Shown: positions 11,543 through 21,170, counted from the stretch's first letter. The stretch: 64,000 nt of DNA from Pseudomonas deceptionensis (GCF_900106095.1 NZ_FNUD01000002.1:2501501-2565500); one strand, 5' to 3'. Program-made: numbers and translations. The notes: generated by a model not told the origin, from the letters alone.

Positions 11543-11812
11543 TTACTTGCTTTCTGGAGTTGCCACTGGAGCAGCAGGGACAGCTGGAGCTGCTTCTTCA
11601 GCGGCGGCTTTGTTGGACTCGGCCTGAGCTTTGGCAGCTTCGGCGTTTTCTTTCGCCGCGTCGTTCACTTTGTCCTGAGCTTCAGACATTTTTTCTTGAG
11701 CTTGCTCAGCGTGCTGAGTGGCGTCCTGGGCTTTATCTTCAGACTTCTTGTCGCACGCAGCAAGACCAAGGGTGGCAGCCAGCATCAAGGCAACAGCAAA
11801 AGTATTACGCAT
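11543..11812 (-). CDS. Small Ala/Glu-rich lipoprotein
   Basis: This 89-residue protein starts at the ATG at 11812, where AAGGAG lies 7 nt upstream; longer frames begin with non-signal sequence. The N terminus MRNTFAVALMLAATLGLAAC is a classic lipoprotein signal peptide with lipobox LAAC, so the mature protein begins at Cys20. The rest is highly charged and helical (DKKSEDKAQDATQHAEQAQEK), likely a coiled coil, and ends in a Pro/Ala tail. No catalytic motif is visible. A structural or envelope-stress role is possible but not shown. It is divergent from htpG. Confidence 0.85.
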   Translation of the reverse strand: MRNTFAVALMLAATLGLAACDKKSEDKAQDATQHAEQAQEKMSEAQDKVNDAAKENAEAAKAQAESNKAAAEEAAPAVPAAPVATPESK

Positions 11813-11951
11813 GGGGTGTTTCTCCTTATGAGTAGATCTACGGGGCGTTTGAGCATTGTCCGAATGCTTAAGTTCCATGCTCGTACACATATATAAGTAA
11901 AGCATCGTCCGTTGAAACTATTGGTAAAAAACCGATGTGGCTCCAACAGGC

Positions 11952-11979
11952 CTTGAAATCTCAACCTTAGCCCCCAACT
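11952..11979 (+). promoter_or_regulatory. Candidate sigma-32 (heat-shock) promoter of htpG
   Basis: CTTGAAA (11952-11958) and CCCCAACT (11972-11979) are 13 nt apart. The known sigma-32 consensus is CTTGAAA, 11-16 nt, CCCCATNT, so only one defined base differs. The ATG of htpG, a classic RpoH target, lies about 65 nt downstream. Confidence 0.75.
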
Positions 11980-12045
11980 TTGATGACATCCCGCCGCCAA
12001 CCCTCTCGGGCGTGGCTCATGCCATCTAATCGGAGTTTGATAACA

Positions 12046-13950
12046 ATGAGCGTGGAAACTCAAAAAGAAACCCTGGGCTTCCAGACCGAGGTCAAGCAAC
12101 TGCTGCACCTCATGATCCATTCGCTGTACTCCAACAAGGAAATCTTCCTTCGCGAATTGATCTCGAACGCCTCTGATGCTGTCGATAAATTACGTTTTGA
12201 AGCGCTGTCCAAGCCTGAGCTTCTGGAAGGCGGCGCTGATCTTAAAATCCGTGTGAGCTTCGACAAGGACGCCAACACCGTCACGCTCGAAGACAACGGT
12301 ATCGGCATGAACCGTGATGACGTAATCACCCACTTGGGCACGATTGCGAAGTCCGGTACTGCCGACTTCATGAAAAACCTGTCTGGCGACCAGAAAAAAG
12401 ATTCGCACCTGATCGGTCAGTTCGGTGTGGGCTTCTACTCGGCCTTTATCGTCGCCGACAAGGTTGACGTGTACAGCCGCCGTGCCGGTACCCCAGCAAG
12501 CGAAGGCGTGCACTGGTCCTCCAAGGGCGAGGGCGAGTTTGAAGTGGCCACCGTCGAGAAGGCTGAGCGCGGTACCAAAATCGTGCTGCACCTGAAGCCC
12601 GGCGAATCCGAGTTCGCTGACGGCTGGCGCCTGCGCAACATCATCAAAAAGTACTCCGACCACATCGCTTTGCCGATCGAACTGCCTAAAGAGCAGGCCG
12701 CTGCCGAGGGCGAAGAGGCTCCAGCACTGGAATGGGAAACCGTTAACCGCGCCAGCGCCCTGTGGACCCGCCCTCGTACTGAAGTAAAAGACGAGGAATA
12801 CCAGGAGTTCTACAAGCACATTGCCCATGACTTCGAGAACCCGCTGGCCTGGAGCCACAACAAGGTTGAAGGCAAGCTCGAATACAGCTCGCTGCTCTAC
12901 GTGCCGGCCCGTGCTCCGTTCGACCTTTACCAGCGTGAAGCGCCCAAGGGCCTGAAGCTGTATGTGCAGCGCGTGTTTGTCATGGATCAGGCCGAGTCGT
13001 TCCTGCCGCTGTACCTGCGCTTCATCAAGGGCGTGATCGACTCCAATGACCTGTCGTTGAACGTGTCGCGGGAAATCCTGCAAAAAGACCCGATCATCGA
13101 TTCGATGAAGACGGCGCTGACCAAGCGCGTGCTCGACATGCTGGAAAAACTGGCGAAGAACGACCCTGAGAAATACCAGGGTTTCTGGAAAAACTTCGGT
13201 CAGGTCATGAAAGAAGGCCCTGCTGAAGATTTCGCCAACAAGGAAAAAATCGCCGGCTTGCTGCGCTTTGCTTCGACCCACGGTGACGACGGCGAGCAAA
13301 ATGTTGCCCTGACCGACTACCTGGCCCGCGCCAAAGAAGGTCAGGACAAGATCTACTACCTGACCGGCGAGACTTACGCACAGGTCAAGAACAGCCCGCA
13401 CCTTGAAGTCTTCCGCAAAAAAGGCATCGAAGTGCTGCTGCTGACCGATCGCATCGACGAGTGGCTGATGAGCTACCTCAGCGATTTCGACGGCAAGAGC
13501 TTTGTCGACGTGGCACGTGGCGACCTCGATCTGGGCAACCTGGACTCCGAAGAGGACAAAAAAGCCGCAGAAGAAGTGGCCAAGGCCAAAGAAGGTCTGG
13601 TTGAACGCATCAAGGCCGCCTTGGGCGAAAGCGTCAGCGAAGTGCGTGTATCGCACCGTCTGACCGATTCCCCGGCTATTTTGGCCATTGGTGAGCAGGA
13701 CCTGGGCATGCAAATGCGTCAGATCCTGGAAGCCAGCGGTCAGAAAGTGCCTGAGTCGAAGCCAATCTTCGAATTCAACCCGGCTCACCCGCTGATCGAG
13801 AAACTGGATGCGGAACAGAGCGAAGAGCGTTTTGGCGACCTGTCGCACATCCTCTTCGATCAGGCGGCTTTGGCAGCTGGTGACAGCTTGAAAGACCCGG
13901 CGGCTTATGTCCGTCGACTAAACAAATTGTTAGTAGAGTTGTCGGTCTAA
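12046..13950 (+). CDS. htpG: Chaperone protein HtpG (Hsp90)
   Basis: This 634-residue bacterial Hsp90 is an ATP-driven cytosolic chaperone for late folding of client proteins. I chose the ATG at 12046 ([13 protein letters not shown]), with GGAG 10 nt upstream; the open frame extends 22 codons further but without family similarity. The N-terminal GHKL ATPase domain has [20 protein letters not shown] and [11 protein letters not shown]. The middle domain has RGVIDS-like [18 protein letters not shown], and the C-terminal dimerisation domain ends at LLVELSV. A heat-shock-type promoter precedes it and a strong terminator follows. Confidence 0.98.
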   Translation: MSVETQKETLGFQTEVKQLLHLMIHSLYSNKEIFLRELISNASDAVDKLRFEALSKPELLEGGADLKIRVSFDKDANTVTLEDNGIGMNRDDVITHLGTIAKSGTADFMKNLSGDQKKDSHLIGQFGVGFYSAFIVADKVDVYSRRAGTPASEGVHWSSKGEGEFEVATVEKAERGTKIVLHLKPGESEFADGWRLRNIIKKYSDHIALPIELPKEQAAAEGEEAPALEWETVNRASALWTRPRTEVKDEEYQEFYKHIAHDFENPLAWSHNKVEGKLEYSSLLYVPARAPFDLYQREAPKGLKLYVQRVFVMDQAESFLPLYLRFIKGVIDSNDLSLNVSREILQKDPIIDSMKTALTKRVLDMLEKLAKNDPEKYQGFWKNFGQVMKEGPAEDFANKEKIAGLLRFASTHGDDGEQNVALTDYLARAKEGQDKIYYLTGETYAQVKNSPHLEVFRKKGIEVLLLTDRIDEWLMSYLSDFDGKSFVDVARGDLDLGNLDSEEDKKAAEEVAKAKEGLVERIKAALGESVSEVRVSHRLTDSPAILAIGEQDLGMQMRQILEASGQKVPESKPIFEFNPAHPLIEKLDAEQSEERFGDLSHILFDQAALAAGDSLKDPAAYVRRLNKLLVELSV

Positions 13951-13960
13951 CCGCGCTATA

Positions 13961-13986
13961 AAAACCCGCTTCGGCGGGTTTTTTTT
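13961..13986 (+). terminator. htpG terminator
   Basis: AAAACCCGC (13961-13969) and GCGGGTTTT (13974-13982) close a TTCG tetraloop and lead into a T run of about eight bases. Confidence 0.95.
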
Positions 13987-14008
13987 GTTTTGAATTCAGG
14001 AGTTTTTA

Positions 14009-14737
14009 ATGAAATCAATTACGGTCAGTTCCGTGGCCTATCAAATCGACGGCCAACCCTATGAAGGCCGCCTCGCGTTTGACCCGAGCCGCGAAGATCC
14101 ATTGCCGGGTTTGTTGATGGCACCTAACTGGATGGGCATCAGCGCAGGCGCCGAAGAGATTGCCAAGTCTGTGGCCGAGCAAGGCTATGTGGTGTTGATT
14201 GCTGACCTGTACGGCCAGGCCGTGCGCCCAACTAATGGGGACGAGGCGGGCGCTGCGATGATGCCGCTCAAGAATGATCGTGCCCTGCTGCGCAAGCGGA
14301 TGTGGGCCGCGTATGACGTGCTGAAAAACCAGGGCCTGGCCGTGGTCGACAGCAGCAAGCTGGCGACCTTTGGTTTCTGCTTTGGCGGTTGCTGCTCGCT
14401 GGAGCTGGCCCGTGGCGGTGCGCCGCTCAAGGCCGCAGTGTCCTTTCATGGCACGCTTGACACCCCTAACCCGGTAGACGCAAAAAGCATCACCGGTTCA
14501 GTGCTGGTGCTGCACGGCGCTTCGGACCCCTTGGTGGGCAAGGAGCAGTTGCCGGCATTTGAAGAGGAGATGAATGCGGCGGGCGTGGACTGGCAGTTGA
14601 CCAGTTACGGGGGTGCGGTGCATTCCTTCACCGACCCTCACGCCAACGTGCCGGGCAAGATGATGTACGACGCCAAAACCGCGCATCGTGCCTTTACCGC
14701 CATGCACAATCTGCTGGATGAAGTGTTCCGCGATTGA
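14009..14737 (+). CDS. Dienelactone hydrolase family protein
   Basis: This 242-residue alpha/beta hydrolase has the cysteine nucleophile elbow GFCFGG (C124), the acid in HGASDPLVG and the histidine in GGAVHSFTDP, the Cys-Asp-His triad of the DLH family. Classical members open dienelactone in chlorocatechol breakdown. Stand-alone chromosomal copies next to htpG in Pseudomonas have no proven substrate, so I give no gene symbol. AGGAG lies 8 nt before the ATG. It is a single gene; a REP-type palindrome follows the stop. Confidence 0.9.
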   Translation: MKSITVSSVAYQIDGQPYEGRLAFDPSREDPLPGLLMAPNWMGISAGAEEIAKSVAEQGYVVLIADLYGQAVRPTNGDEAGAAMMPLKNDRALLRKRMWAAYDVLKNQGLAVVDSSKLATFGFCFGGCCSLELARGGAPLKAAVSFHGTLDTPNPVDAKSITGSVLVLHGASDPLVGKEQLPAFEEEMNAAGVDWQLTSYGGAVHSFTDPHANVPGKMMYDAKTAHRAFTAMHNLLDEVFRD

Positions 14738-14763
14738 ATTTGTCAGTGCGGCATGACGAAGCT

Positions 14764-14863
14764 CTGTAGCCGCTGACGAGGTACGAGGCTGCGATGGGTT
14801 GCGTAGCGACCCTGTTGTTGAAGGCCCTGCGGTCCTTGTCGCAGCCTGCGGCAGCGGCTACAG
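14764..14863. repeat. REP pair, GTAGCCGCTG family
   Basis: CTGTAGCCGCTG at 14764 is the inverted partner of CAGCGGCTACAG ending at 14863, with inner arms GGCTGCGA and TCGCAGCC. The element lies between the convergent DLH and trhP genes. The same outer arms recur at 18133-18239 and 28172-28324. Confidence 0.85.
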
Positions 14864-14877
14864 GTTCTAGGGGTTGC

Positions 14878-16218
14878 TTATGCCGAGCGATCCATAACTT
14901 CGCTTACCGTCAAATCCCGCATCAGCAACGCATATTTCAAGTCCACCTGCTCTGGAATCGGCAGGTACACCGTGTGGCCGTCACCCGGTGCGACCTGGGT
15001 CGGCAAGCCTGCACTGTTGTGCAACTGGTCCAGATCGAAGTGGTAGTTGCCGTGGGGGGTCATCAGCTCCAGATGGTCGCCCAGGGCAAAGCGGTTTTTG
15101 ACCTTGACCTCGGCCAGGCCATTGCGCCGCTCGCCGGTCAACTCCCCGACAAACTGCTGGCGGTGCGATAACGAACTGCCATGCAGGTAGTTTTGATATT
15201 CATCGTGCACGTGACGGCGCAAAAAGCCCTCGGTATAGCCGCGCTGGGCCAATGACTCCAGATCGGTCATCAGGCTGCGGTCAAACTCACGGCCGGCCAC
15301 CGCATCATCAATCGCCTTGCGATACACCTGCGTGGCCCGCGCGCAGTAGAAGTGCGACTTGGTCCGGCCTTCGATTTTCAGCGAATGCACGCCCATCTCG
15401 GTCAGCCGTGCCACGTGCTGCACGGCGCGCAGGTCTTTGGAGTTCATGATGTAAGTGCCGTGCTCGTCTTCGAACGCGGTCATCGGCTGGTCCGGGCGCT
15501 GGGACTCGTGCAGCACGAACACTTCGTCGGTGGGGGCGCCCACGCCCAGGGTCGGTTCAACCACATTGACGATATTGCCCAGTTCGTTTTCGGTGGCCGG
15601 CTTGGTGTCGTACTTCCAGCGGCAGGCATTGGTGCAGCTGCCCTGATTGGCGTCGCGCTTGTTCATGTAGCCGGACAACAGGCATCGCCCGGAGTAGGCC
15701 ATGCACAACGCGCCATGGACGAAAATCTCCAGTTCCATGTCCGGGACTTGCTGGCGAATCTCTTCGATCTCTTCCAGCGACAGCTCGCGGGACAGGATGA
15801 TCCGGCTCAACCCCTGCTGACGCCAGAACTCGACACTGGCCCAGTTCACGGTATTGGCCTGTACCGACAAGTGAATCGGCACGTGGGGGAAGTTTTTGCG
15901 CACCAGCATGATCAGCCCCGGGTCAGACATGATCAGCGCATCCGGGCCCATGGCAATGACCGGCTCCAGGTCCTTGAGGAAGGTCCGCAGCTTGGCGTTG
16001 TGCGGGGCAATGTTGACCACCACGTAGAAGCGCTTGCCCTGGGCCTGGGCCTCGGCGATGCCAATGGCCAGGTTGGCATGGTCGAATTCGTTGTTGCGCA
16101 CTCGCAAGCTGTAGCGCGGCTGCCCTGCATAAACCGCGTCAGCGCCATATGCAAAGGCGTAACGCATGTTTTTCAGGGTGCCGGCAGGGGCGAGGAGTTC
16201 GGGTGGTGCAAGGAGCAT
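14878..16218 (-). CDS. trhP: tRNA hydroxylation protein, peptidase U32 family
   Basis: This 446-residue protein closely follows E. coli YegQ/TrhP from LLAPAGTLKNMRYAFAYGAD onwards. TrhP is needed for prephenate-dependent 5-hydroxylation of uridine 34 in tRNAs. The U32 signature region EIFVHGALCMAYSGRCLLSG and the nearby CTNAC supply the cysteines thought to bind an Fe-S cluster in this family. The C-terminal small domain starts near RQQFVGELTGER. The other U32 member, RlhA, is about 200 residues longer, so TrhP is the better fit. AAGGA-like bases lie before the ATG. It is 65 nt from the upstream epimerase gene. Confidence 0.92.
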   Translation of the reverse strand: MLLAPPELLAPAGTLKNMRYAFAYGADAVYAGQPRYSLRVRNNEFDHANLAIGIAEAQAQGKRFYVVVNIAPHNAKLRTFLKDLEPVIAMGPDALIMSDPGLIMLVRKNFPHVPIHLSVQANTVNWASVEFWRQQGLSRIILSRELSLEEIEEIRQQVPDMELEIFVHGALCMAYSGRCLLSGYMNKRDANQGSCTNACRWKYDTKPATENELGNIVNVVEPTLGVGAPTDEVFVLHESQRPDQPMTAFEDEHGTYIMNSKDLRAVQHVARLTEMGVHSLKIEGRTKSHFYCARATQVYRKAIDDAVAGREFDRSLMTDLESLAQRGYTEGFLRRHVHDEYQNYLHGSSLSHRQQFVGELTGERRNGLAEVKVKNRFALGDHLELMTPHGNYHFDLDQLHNSAGLPTQVAPGDGHTVYLPIPEQVDLKYALLMRDLTVSEVMDRSA

Positions 16219-16283
16219 AGTCAGGCCATTCGCAAAAAGGCGCGATGGTAGTCGAGCCTTGATGCGGGGCTATTGACCTGGGT

Positions 16284-17150
16284 CTATGGGTTGAGCTTGA
16301 AGCTGACACTCATGCTGGTCGACTGCCCCTGATGCAGCAGTTGCAGGCCCGGATGGCCGGGCAGGTGATGGGCATTGACCGGGTGGCTGACGGGCTCGAA
16401 GCAGAAATACTCCTCCCCGGGCGGGCAGTAGACCAGACAGTACTGGCTGCCTGTAGCCTGGCATTCGAGCGTATAGCCCAGATCCGGTTGGCTGATCAGT
16501 GCGCTGCCATCCCATTCGGTAAAGCAGTTGTCGAGCCGGGTAGTCGGCAAGGCGTTGCCTGTGTTGAAGTCCCACTCGGCAGGCAGGGGCGCTAGCTCCG
16601 TGGGCAGGCCCTGATCATCACACAGCCAGACCTGAGCGGCCTTGGCCTGCAATCGGGTGTTGGCGGTGCGCGGCAGATACGGGTGCAGCCCCAGCCCGTG
16701 CCAGGCGGCGCGTTCGTCCTGATGGGTGACGTTCAGGTCTATGCGCAGTTGGCCGTCGCTCAAGGTGTAGCGCAACTGGGCGCGGTACGCAAAAGGGGTG
16801 GTGCTGTCGAGTTGCAGGCAGGCATGGCGCGGGCTGTGCTCGGTCACGCTCCAGGCTTGCTGCCAGGCGCTGCCGTGAATGGGCAGGGGACCGGGAGGAT
16901 TGTTGGCCTGCAGGGCGAACCAGTGGCTGGGGCCGTCGAAGCCACCGTTGCCTATCCGGTTCGACCAGGGCACCAGTGGGTAACATGCCAGCTGATTGGC
17001 CGAGTTGCTGTCCAGGGCGTCGGTGGCACTTGGGCGAAACAAGGGCTGGCCACTGGAGATGATGCTCCAGTCCAGGATGCTGCCACCCACTTGCGGTGCC
17101 AGGGTCAGTCGGGTCAGGCCATCTTCAAGTGTCAATATCTCAGGGGGCAT
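16284..17150 (-). CDS. Aldose 1-epimerase (galactose mutarotase) family protein
   Basis: This 288-residue beta-sandwich protein of the aldose epimerase fold interconverts sugar anomers in its characterised relatives. The sugar-pocket arginine region is CYPLVPWSNRIGNGGF, a histidine lies in PIHGSAWQQAW, and HGLGLHPYLPR supplies the second histidine. A later YCPPGEEYFCFEPVSH segment contains the catalytic glutamate region. The start is ATG at 17150 with only a weak GAG upstream. It lies 27 nt behind the EamA transporter, so the two are probably one operon. The uronate cluster just upstream makes a sugar-acid or hexuronate role possible, but unproven. Confidence 0.88.
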   Translation of the reverse strand: MPPEILTLEDGLTRLTLAPQVGGSILDWSIISSGQPLFRPSATDALDSNSANQLACYPLVPWSNRIGNGGFDGPSHWFALQANNPPGPLPIHGSAWQQAWSVTEHSPRHACLQLDSTTPFAYRAQLRYTLSDGQLRIDLNVTHQDERAAWHGLGLHPYLPRTANTRLQAKAAQVWLCDDQGLPTELAPLPAEWDFNTGNALPTTRLDNCFTEWDGSALISQPDLGYTLECQATGSQYCLVYCPPGEEYFCFEPVSHPVNAHHLPGHPGLQLLHQGQSTSMSVSFKLNP

Positions 17151-17177
17151 GGGGCTCTACCGTTAAGGAATGACAGG

Positions 17178-18092
17178 TCAATCGGCGGCACGGCGCCAGG
17201 TGAGCATCACAATACCTGCGACCACGATCAGACCGCCGATAATTTGTCCGCTGCTGAGCAGTTGGTCGAGGATCAGCCAGCCAAACAGCAGGCTCGCCAC
17301 GGGCTCAACGTTCATCACCGGTGCATTGCGGGCCATGTTCAACCGCGTCATGCAGATGAACAGCAGGCAGAACCCCAGGCCATACAGCGCCACCAGGCAG
17401 GCCAGGGCTGTCCAGCCGGTGGACGAGCCCGGAAGCGACACGCCGCCCGGCAGCACGCCGCTCACTCCGGCCACGGCGGCTGCGCAAAACACTATCAGCA
17501 TGGTCAACATGCTGCGCACCGTGCCGCGCACGCTCGACAGCTTGTGATCGGTGATCCACAGCGCACAGGCGAACACCGAGGCGGCGGCAAAGCCGAAGAG
17601 AATGCCTTCAAGCCACTGCGCTTCTGTGCTGCCCTGACCGGACAGGCGCTCTGGCACGTCCAGGGCAAAGACCAGGCCGCACATGATCAACCCCATCAGC
17701 AGCGCCGCCCGCCGTGTTGGCGCCGCACCGCCCAGGGCCCAGGTCAGCAGCACCAGCAGGATCGGCGCCACATTGGCAATCAGCAGCGCCAGCGCAACGG
17801 GAATGCGAGCCACTGCCGAATAAATAAAGAAACTCTGTGCCGCGATCAGCAGCCCCAGCAGCAGTTGCCAGCGCCAGTTGGCAGGGGTCAAGCGAGGCCG
17901 TTCCCGCTGCCACAGCACCAGGCTGGTCAACACCAGCAAGGTCACGCCGGCGCGGCATAGAATCGCCAGCAGCAGGCCGGTGTCGTGGTCGAAGGCAATA
18001 CGGGCGGCGATGTGATTGCCTGCAAAAGCGCAGGCCAGCAGCACCAGCACCAGTACGGCGATATGGCGGGGGAATAGAGCAGGAGCAGACAT
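17178..18092 (-). CDS. EamA/DMT-family permease
   Basis: This 304-residue inner-membrane protein has ten predicted hydrophobic helices in two EamA repeats, as in drug/metabolite exporters such as RhtA and YdcZ-like proteins. I use the ATG at 18092 (MSAPALFPRH), with a strong AGGAGG 10 nt upstream; a TTG two codons earlier is possible but would sit only 4 nt from that site. The substrate cannot be read from the sequence. A REP separates it from the TRAP genes, and the aldose epimerase gene follows after 27 nt. Confidence 0.88.
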   Translation of the reverse strand: MSAPALFPRHIAVLVLVLLACAFAGNHIAARIAFDHDTGLLLAILCRAGVTLLVLTSLVLWQRERPRLTPANWRWQLLLGLLIAAQSFFIYSAVARIPVALALLIANVAPILLVLLTWALGGAAPTRRAALLMGLIMCGLVFALDVPERLSGQGSTEAQWLEGILFGFAAASVFACALWITDHKLSSVRGTVRSMLTMLIVFCAAAVAGVSGVLPGGVSLPGSSTGWTALACLVALYGLGFCLLFICMTRLNMARNAPVMNVEPVASLLFGWLILDQLLSSGQIIGGLIVVAGIVMLTWRRAAD

Positions 18093-18132
18093 AAGCAACC
18101 AGCCTCCTTGGCTGGAAATAAGACCGATAAAT

Positions 18133-18239
18133 CTGTAGCCGCTGCCGCAGGCTGCGATGGGTTGCGAAGCGACCCCGCTTTTGATGAATAAAAGCGAAGG
18201 TCCTTCGGCCCTTTTCGCAGCCTTCGGCAGCGGCTACAG
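18133..18239. repeat. REP pair between EamA and dctM genes
   Basis: CTGTAGCCGCTGCCGCAGGCTGCGA (18133-18157) is matched in inverted orientation by TCGCAGCC..GGCAGCGGCTACAG ending at 18239. Inside lies a hairpin made of GCTTTT..AAAAGC. It lies just after the stop of the TRAP operon and may stabilise its 3' end. Confidence 0.85.
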
Positions 18240-18252
18240 GTTTCTTGGAGGG

Positions 18253-19533
18253 TTACAACACCAGGCTTGGCAGCCACAGCGAGATGGCCGGAACGTAGGT
18301 CACCAGCATCAGCACCATAAACAACGCCAGATAGAACGGCAGCAGCGCCTTGACGGTGCTTTCGATGGACACCTTGCCCACGGCAGCCCCCACGAACAGC
18401 ACCGCGCCCACCGGCGGTGTAATCAGGCCGATCCCCAGGTTAACGAGCATGATCATGCCGAAGTGCACCGGGTCGACACCGATGCCGATGATCACGGGCA
18501 GCAGGATCGGCGTCAGGATCAGAATCAGCGGCGCCATGTCCATCACGGTGCCCAGCAGCAGCAACATGACGTTGATGCACATCAGGATCACGTAACGGTT
18601 ATCCGACAGCGTCAGGAACGCTGTCGTGATCTTCATCGGGATTTCCATCAGCGTCAGGATGTAACCGAAGCTGGCGGCGAAACCGATCAGGATCATCACG
18701 ATGGAAATGGTGCGGACCGCCCGGTGCATCAGCTTGGGCAGGTCGCGCCATTTGTAGTCGCGGTAGATAAACATGGTGACGAAGAACGACCAGAGCACGG
18801 CGATGGCGGCCGACTCGGTGGCGGTGAAAATGCCCGACAGGATGCCGCCGAGGATGATGACCATGGCCATCAGGCCCCACATGGCGTCACCGGCGATTTT
18901 CAGCGCCTGGCGCAGCGGGATCACTTCACCCTTGGGGTAATTGCGCTTGCGCGCAAAGATCATGCACAGGCCCATCATCACCGCACTGAGCAACAGCCCC
19001 GGCATGATCCCGGCAATAAACAGCGAGGCGATCGACACCGTGCCGCCAGCCGCGAGTGAGTACAAGACCGAGTTGTGGCTCGGCGGTGTGAGCAAAGCCT
19101 GTACCGAACCGCTGACCGTGACCGCCGTGGAGAAGTCACGGGGGTAGCCTGCGCGTTCCATTTCCGGGATCAGTACCGAGCCCACTGACGCGGTGTCGGC
19201 CACGGAAGAGCCGGAGATCGCGCCAAAGAAGGTCGAGGCCACGATATTCACCAGCGACAGGCCGCCGCGAACAAAGCCCACCAGTACCCCGGCGAAGGCC
19301 ACCAGCCTGCGCGACATGCCACCCTCGGCCATGATCGCACCTGCCAGTACGAAGAACGGGATCGCCAGCAGGGAGAATTTGTTGACGCCGCCGGCGACCT
19401 GAATCATCAGGGCATCAAACGGGATATCGATCCACCAGGCGCCGATCAATGCCGACAGGCCCAGCGCATAGGCGACCGGCATGCCGATAAGAATCAAGGC
19501 GATAAAGCTGCCCAACAGTACAAAAGCGTCCAT
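18253..19533 (-). CDS. dctM: TRAP transporter large permease, DctM type
   Basis: This 426-residue membrane subunit, with about 12 helices, forms the Na+-driven channel of a tripartite ATP-independent periplasmic transporter. Family features are the start MDAFVLLGSFIALILIGMPVAYALG, the segment AGAIMAEGGMSRRLVAFAG near residues 60-80, and PPSHNSVLYSLAAGG. The ATG directly follows the dctQ stop (TAAATG), giving translational coupling. Its neighbours are uronate dehydrogenase and a lactonase, which point to hexuronate as substrate; that is inference from context. Confidence 0.93.
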   Translation of the reverse strand: MDAFVLLGSFIALILIGMPVAYALGLSALIGAWWIDIPFDALMIQVAGGVNKFSLLAIPFFVLAGAIMAEGGMSRRLVAFAGVLVGFVRGGLSLVNIVASTFFGAISGSSVADTASVGSVLIPEMERAGYPRDFSTAVTVSGSVQALLTPPSHNSVLYSLAAGGTVSIASLFIAGIMPGLLLSAVMMGLCMIFARKRNYPKGEVIPLRQALKIAGDAMWGLMAMVIILGGILSGIFTATESAAIAVLWSFFVTMFIYRDYKWRDLPKLMHRAVRTISIVMILIGFAASFGYILTLMEIPMKITTAFLTLSDNRYVILMCINVMLLLLGTVMDMAPLILILTPILLPVIIGIGVDPVHFGMIMLVNLGIGLITPPVGAVLFVGAAVGKVSIESTVKALLPFYLALFMVLMLVTYVPAISLWLPSLVL

Positions 19534-20061
19534 TTATACGGCCTCTTCGCTGGCTTCAACGATGTCGAACCGCACGGCGCGGCGGTGGCTTTGGTCACCC
19601 AGGAAGAGTTTTTCCAGGACGAAGCAAAGGGTGATCAGACCGCCTATAGGGATCGGTAAATAAGAGATGCCTACCCTTATGGACGGCATCTCACCGATGA
19701 ATTGATTCCAGGTGGTCGCACACAATTTAAAACCCTTCACGGTCATGAACAGGCAGACGATCACCATCAGTATTTGCACCAGCACGGCAACTTTGGAGCG
19801 GATGTGTGAGGGCATGCGCTCCACGGCCATCGCTACGGCCATGTGGGCCCCGGCGCGGTAACTGGCGGCAGCACCGAAGAAGGTAAATACCACCATCAAC
19901 AAAATGGCGGTAGGCTCGGGCCAACTGGAGCCGGTCCCCAGCACGTAGCGGGCAAAAATGCCCCATGGAATGATCAGGGTCATGGTCAGTACCGAGAGGC
20001 CGGCAATCCCGATACACACCCGGTACAACATGTCGTTAAAGCGCAGCACGGTATTTTTCAT
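19534..20061 (-). CDS. dctQ: TRAP transporter small permease, DctQ type
   Basis: This 175-residue protein has four membrane segments and couples the binding protein DctP to DctM. The WxxFxRYxxG-like signature is seen in PWGIFARYVLGTGSSWPEP. I start at the ATG at 20061 (MKNTVLRFND), which matches the usual DctQ N terminus. A GTG at 20103 would add 14 non-hydrophobic residues; neither has a strong ribosome binding site. The gene lies 62 nt after dctP and abuts dctM. Confidence 0.88.
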   Translation of the reverse strand: MKNTVLRFNDMLYRVCIGIAGLSVLTMTLIIPWGIFARYVLGTGSSWPEPTAILLMVVFTFFGAAASYRAGAHMAVAMAVERMPSHIRSKVAVLVQILMVIVCLFMTVKGFKLCATTWNQFIGEMPSIRVGISYLPIPIGGLITLCFVLEKLFLGDQSHRRAVRFDIVEASEEAV

Positions 20062-20123
20062 GGGGCTCACCACTGCGGCGGAGAACGGGCTGGAGCCCGT
20101 CACCGCGGCATTATCGGACTGAC

Positions 20124-21107
20124 TTATTGAACGGCTTCAATACGGGAGATCAGGTCTTTGTAGTTCGCACCATATTTGTCACGCACTGGCTGAGTAGCGT
20201 CATAGAAGGCTTTTTTCTGTTCTGGAGAGAGGGTGATGAACTCAACACCACCGGCCTTGAGCTTGGTGATGCTCTCGGCGGATTTTTTGTCCCACAGCAC
20301 ACGTTCTTCAAACTGCGCATCCCGGGCCAGTTTCTGCACCAGGGCTTGCTGCTCCGGGGTCAGCTTTGCCCACGTGGATTTGGCGATCACGATCGGCTCG
20401 GGCAGGATCAGGTGATCGGTCCAGGTGAAGTATTTGGCGTTCTGGAAGTGGTTGTGTTCAAGAAAGGTAGGCGGGTTGTTTTCTGCGCCATCGATGACGC
20501 CTGTCTGCAAGGCGCTGAAGATTTCGCCGGTCGCCATGCCGATGCCGTTGCCGCCCATATCGTTGATGGTGTCGATAAACACAGGGTTGCCTTGCACGCG
20601 GATCTTCATGCCCTTGAGGTCGGCGATCTCGCGCACGGGTTTTTTGGTGTACAGGTTGCGGGTGCCACCATCCATCCACGCCAGCGCGACCATGTTGAAG
20701 TCGGAGTTGGTGATTTTATCCAGCATCTCCTGGCCTATTTCACCGTCGATGATTTTGCGCATGTGGGCCTGGTCGCGGAACACAAACGGCAGGTTGAACG
20801 CATTGGTTTCCGGCACGACCGGGCCCAGGATGCCGAGGCTGACGCGGGTCATCTGCACGGCGCCGGACTGGAGTTGCTCGACCACTTCTTTCTCGGAACC
20901 CAGCACGCCACCGGCAAACATCTTGAAGGAGATATCACCGTTACTCTGGGCCTGGAGCTTCTTGCCCATTTCCTGCTCAGCGACTACTGGCGGATACCCG
21001 GTGGGGTGAACTTCAGCGAATTTGATTTTGATTTCGGCCTGGGCCATGCCTGAGAGGCAGAAAGCCAGCGGGAGTGCAGCGACAAGCAGGGTGCGTTTGA
21101 AATCCAT
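20124..21107 (-). CDS. dctP: TRAP transporter solute-binding protein, DctP type
   Basis: This 327-residue periplasmic protein has a Sec signal peptide of about 24 residues ending LSGMAQA. The DctP fold follows, with the conserved substrate arginine in KIRVQGNPVF and the signature ATGEIFSALQTGVIDGAENNP. In uronate-binding members of this family the arginine holds the carboxylate. Location directly behind udh and the SMP-30 lactonase suggests galacturonate or glucuronate as ligand. GAGTGACC lies before the ATG. It is the first transporter gene, 63 nt after the lactonase. Confidence 0.93.
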   Translation of the reverse strand: MDFKRTLLVAALPLAFCLSGMAQAEIKIKFAEVHPTGYPPVVAEQEMGKKLQAQSNGDISFKMFAGGVLGSEKEVVEQLQSGAVQMTRVSLGILGPVVPETNAFNLPFVFRDQAHMRKIIDGEIGQEMLDKITNSDFNMVALAWMDGGTRNLYTKKPVREIADLKGMKIRVQGNPVFIDTINDMGGNGIGMATGEIFSALQTGVIDGAENNPPTFLEHNHFQNAKYFTWTDHLILPEPIVIAKSTWAKLTPEQQALVQKLARDAQFEERVLWDKKSAESITKLKAGGVEFITLSPEQKKAFYDATQPVRDKYGANYKDLISRIEAVQ

Positions 21108-21170
21108 GGGTCACTCCAAATATTGTTTTTTTTATATCAAGGTGTGGGATCAGCAGTGTCGGCAAGGCAG

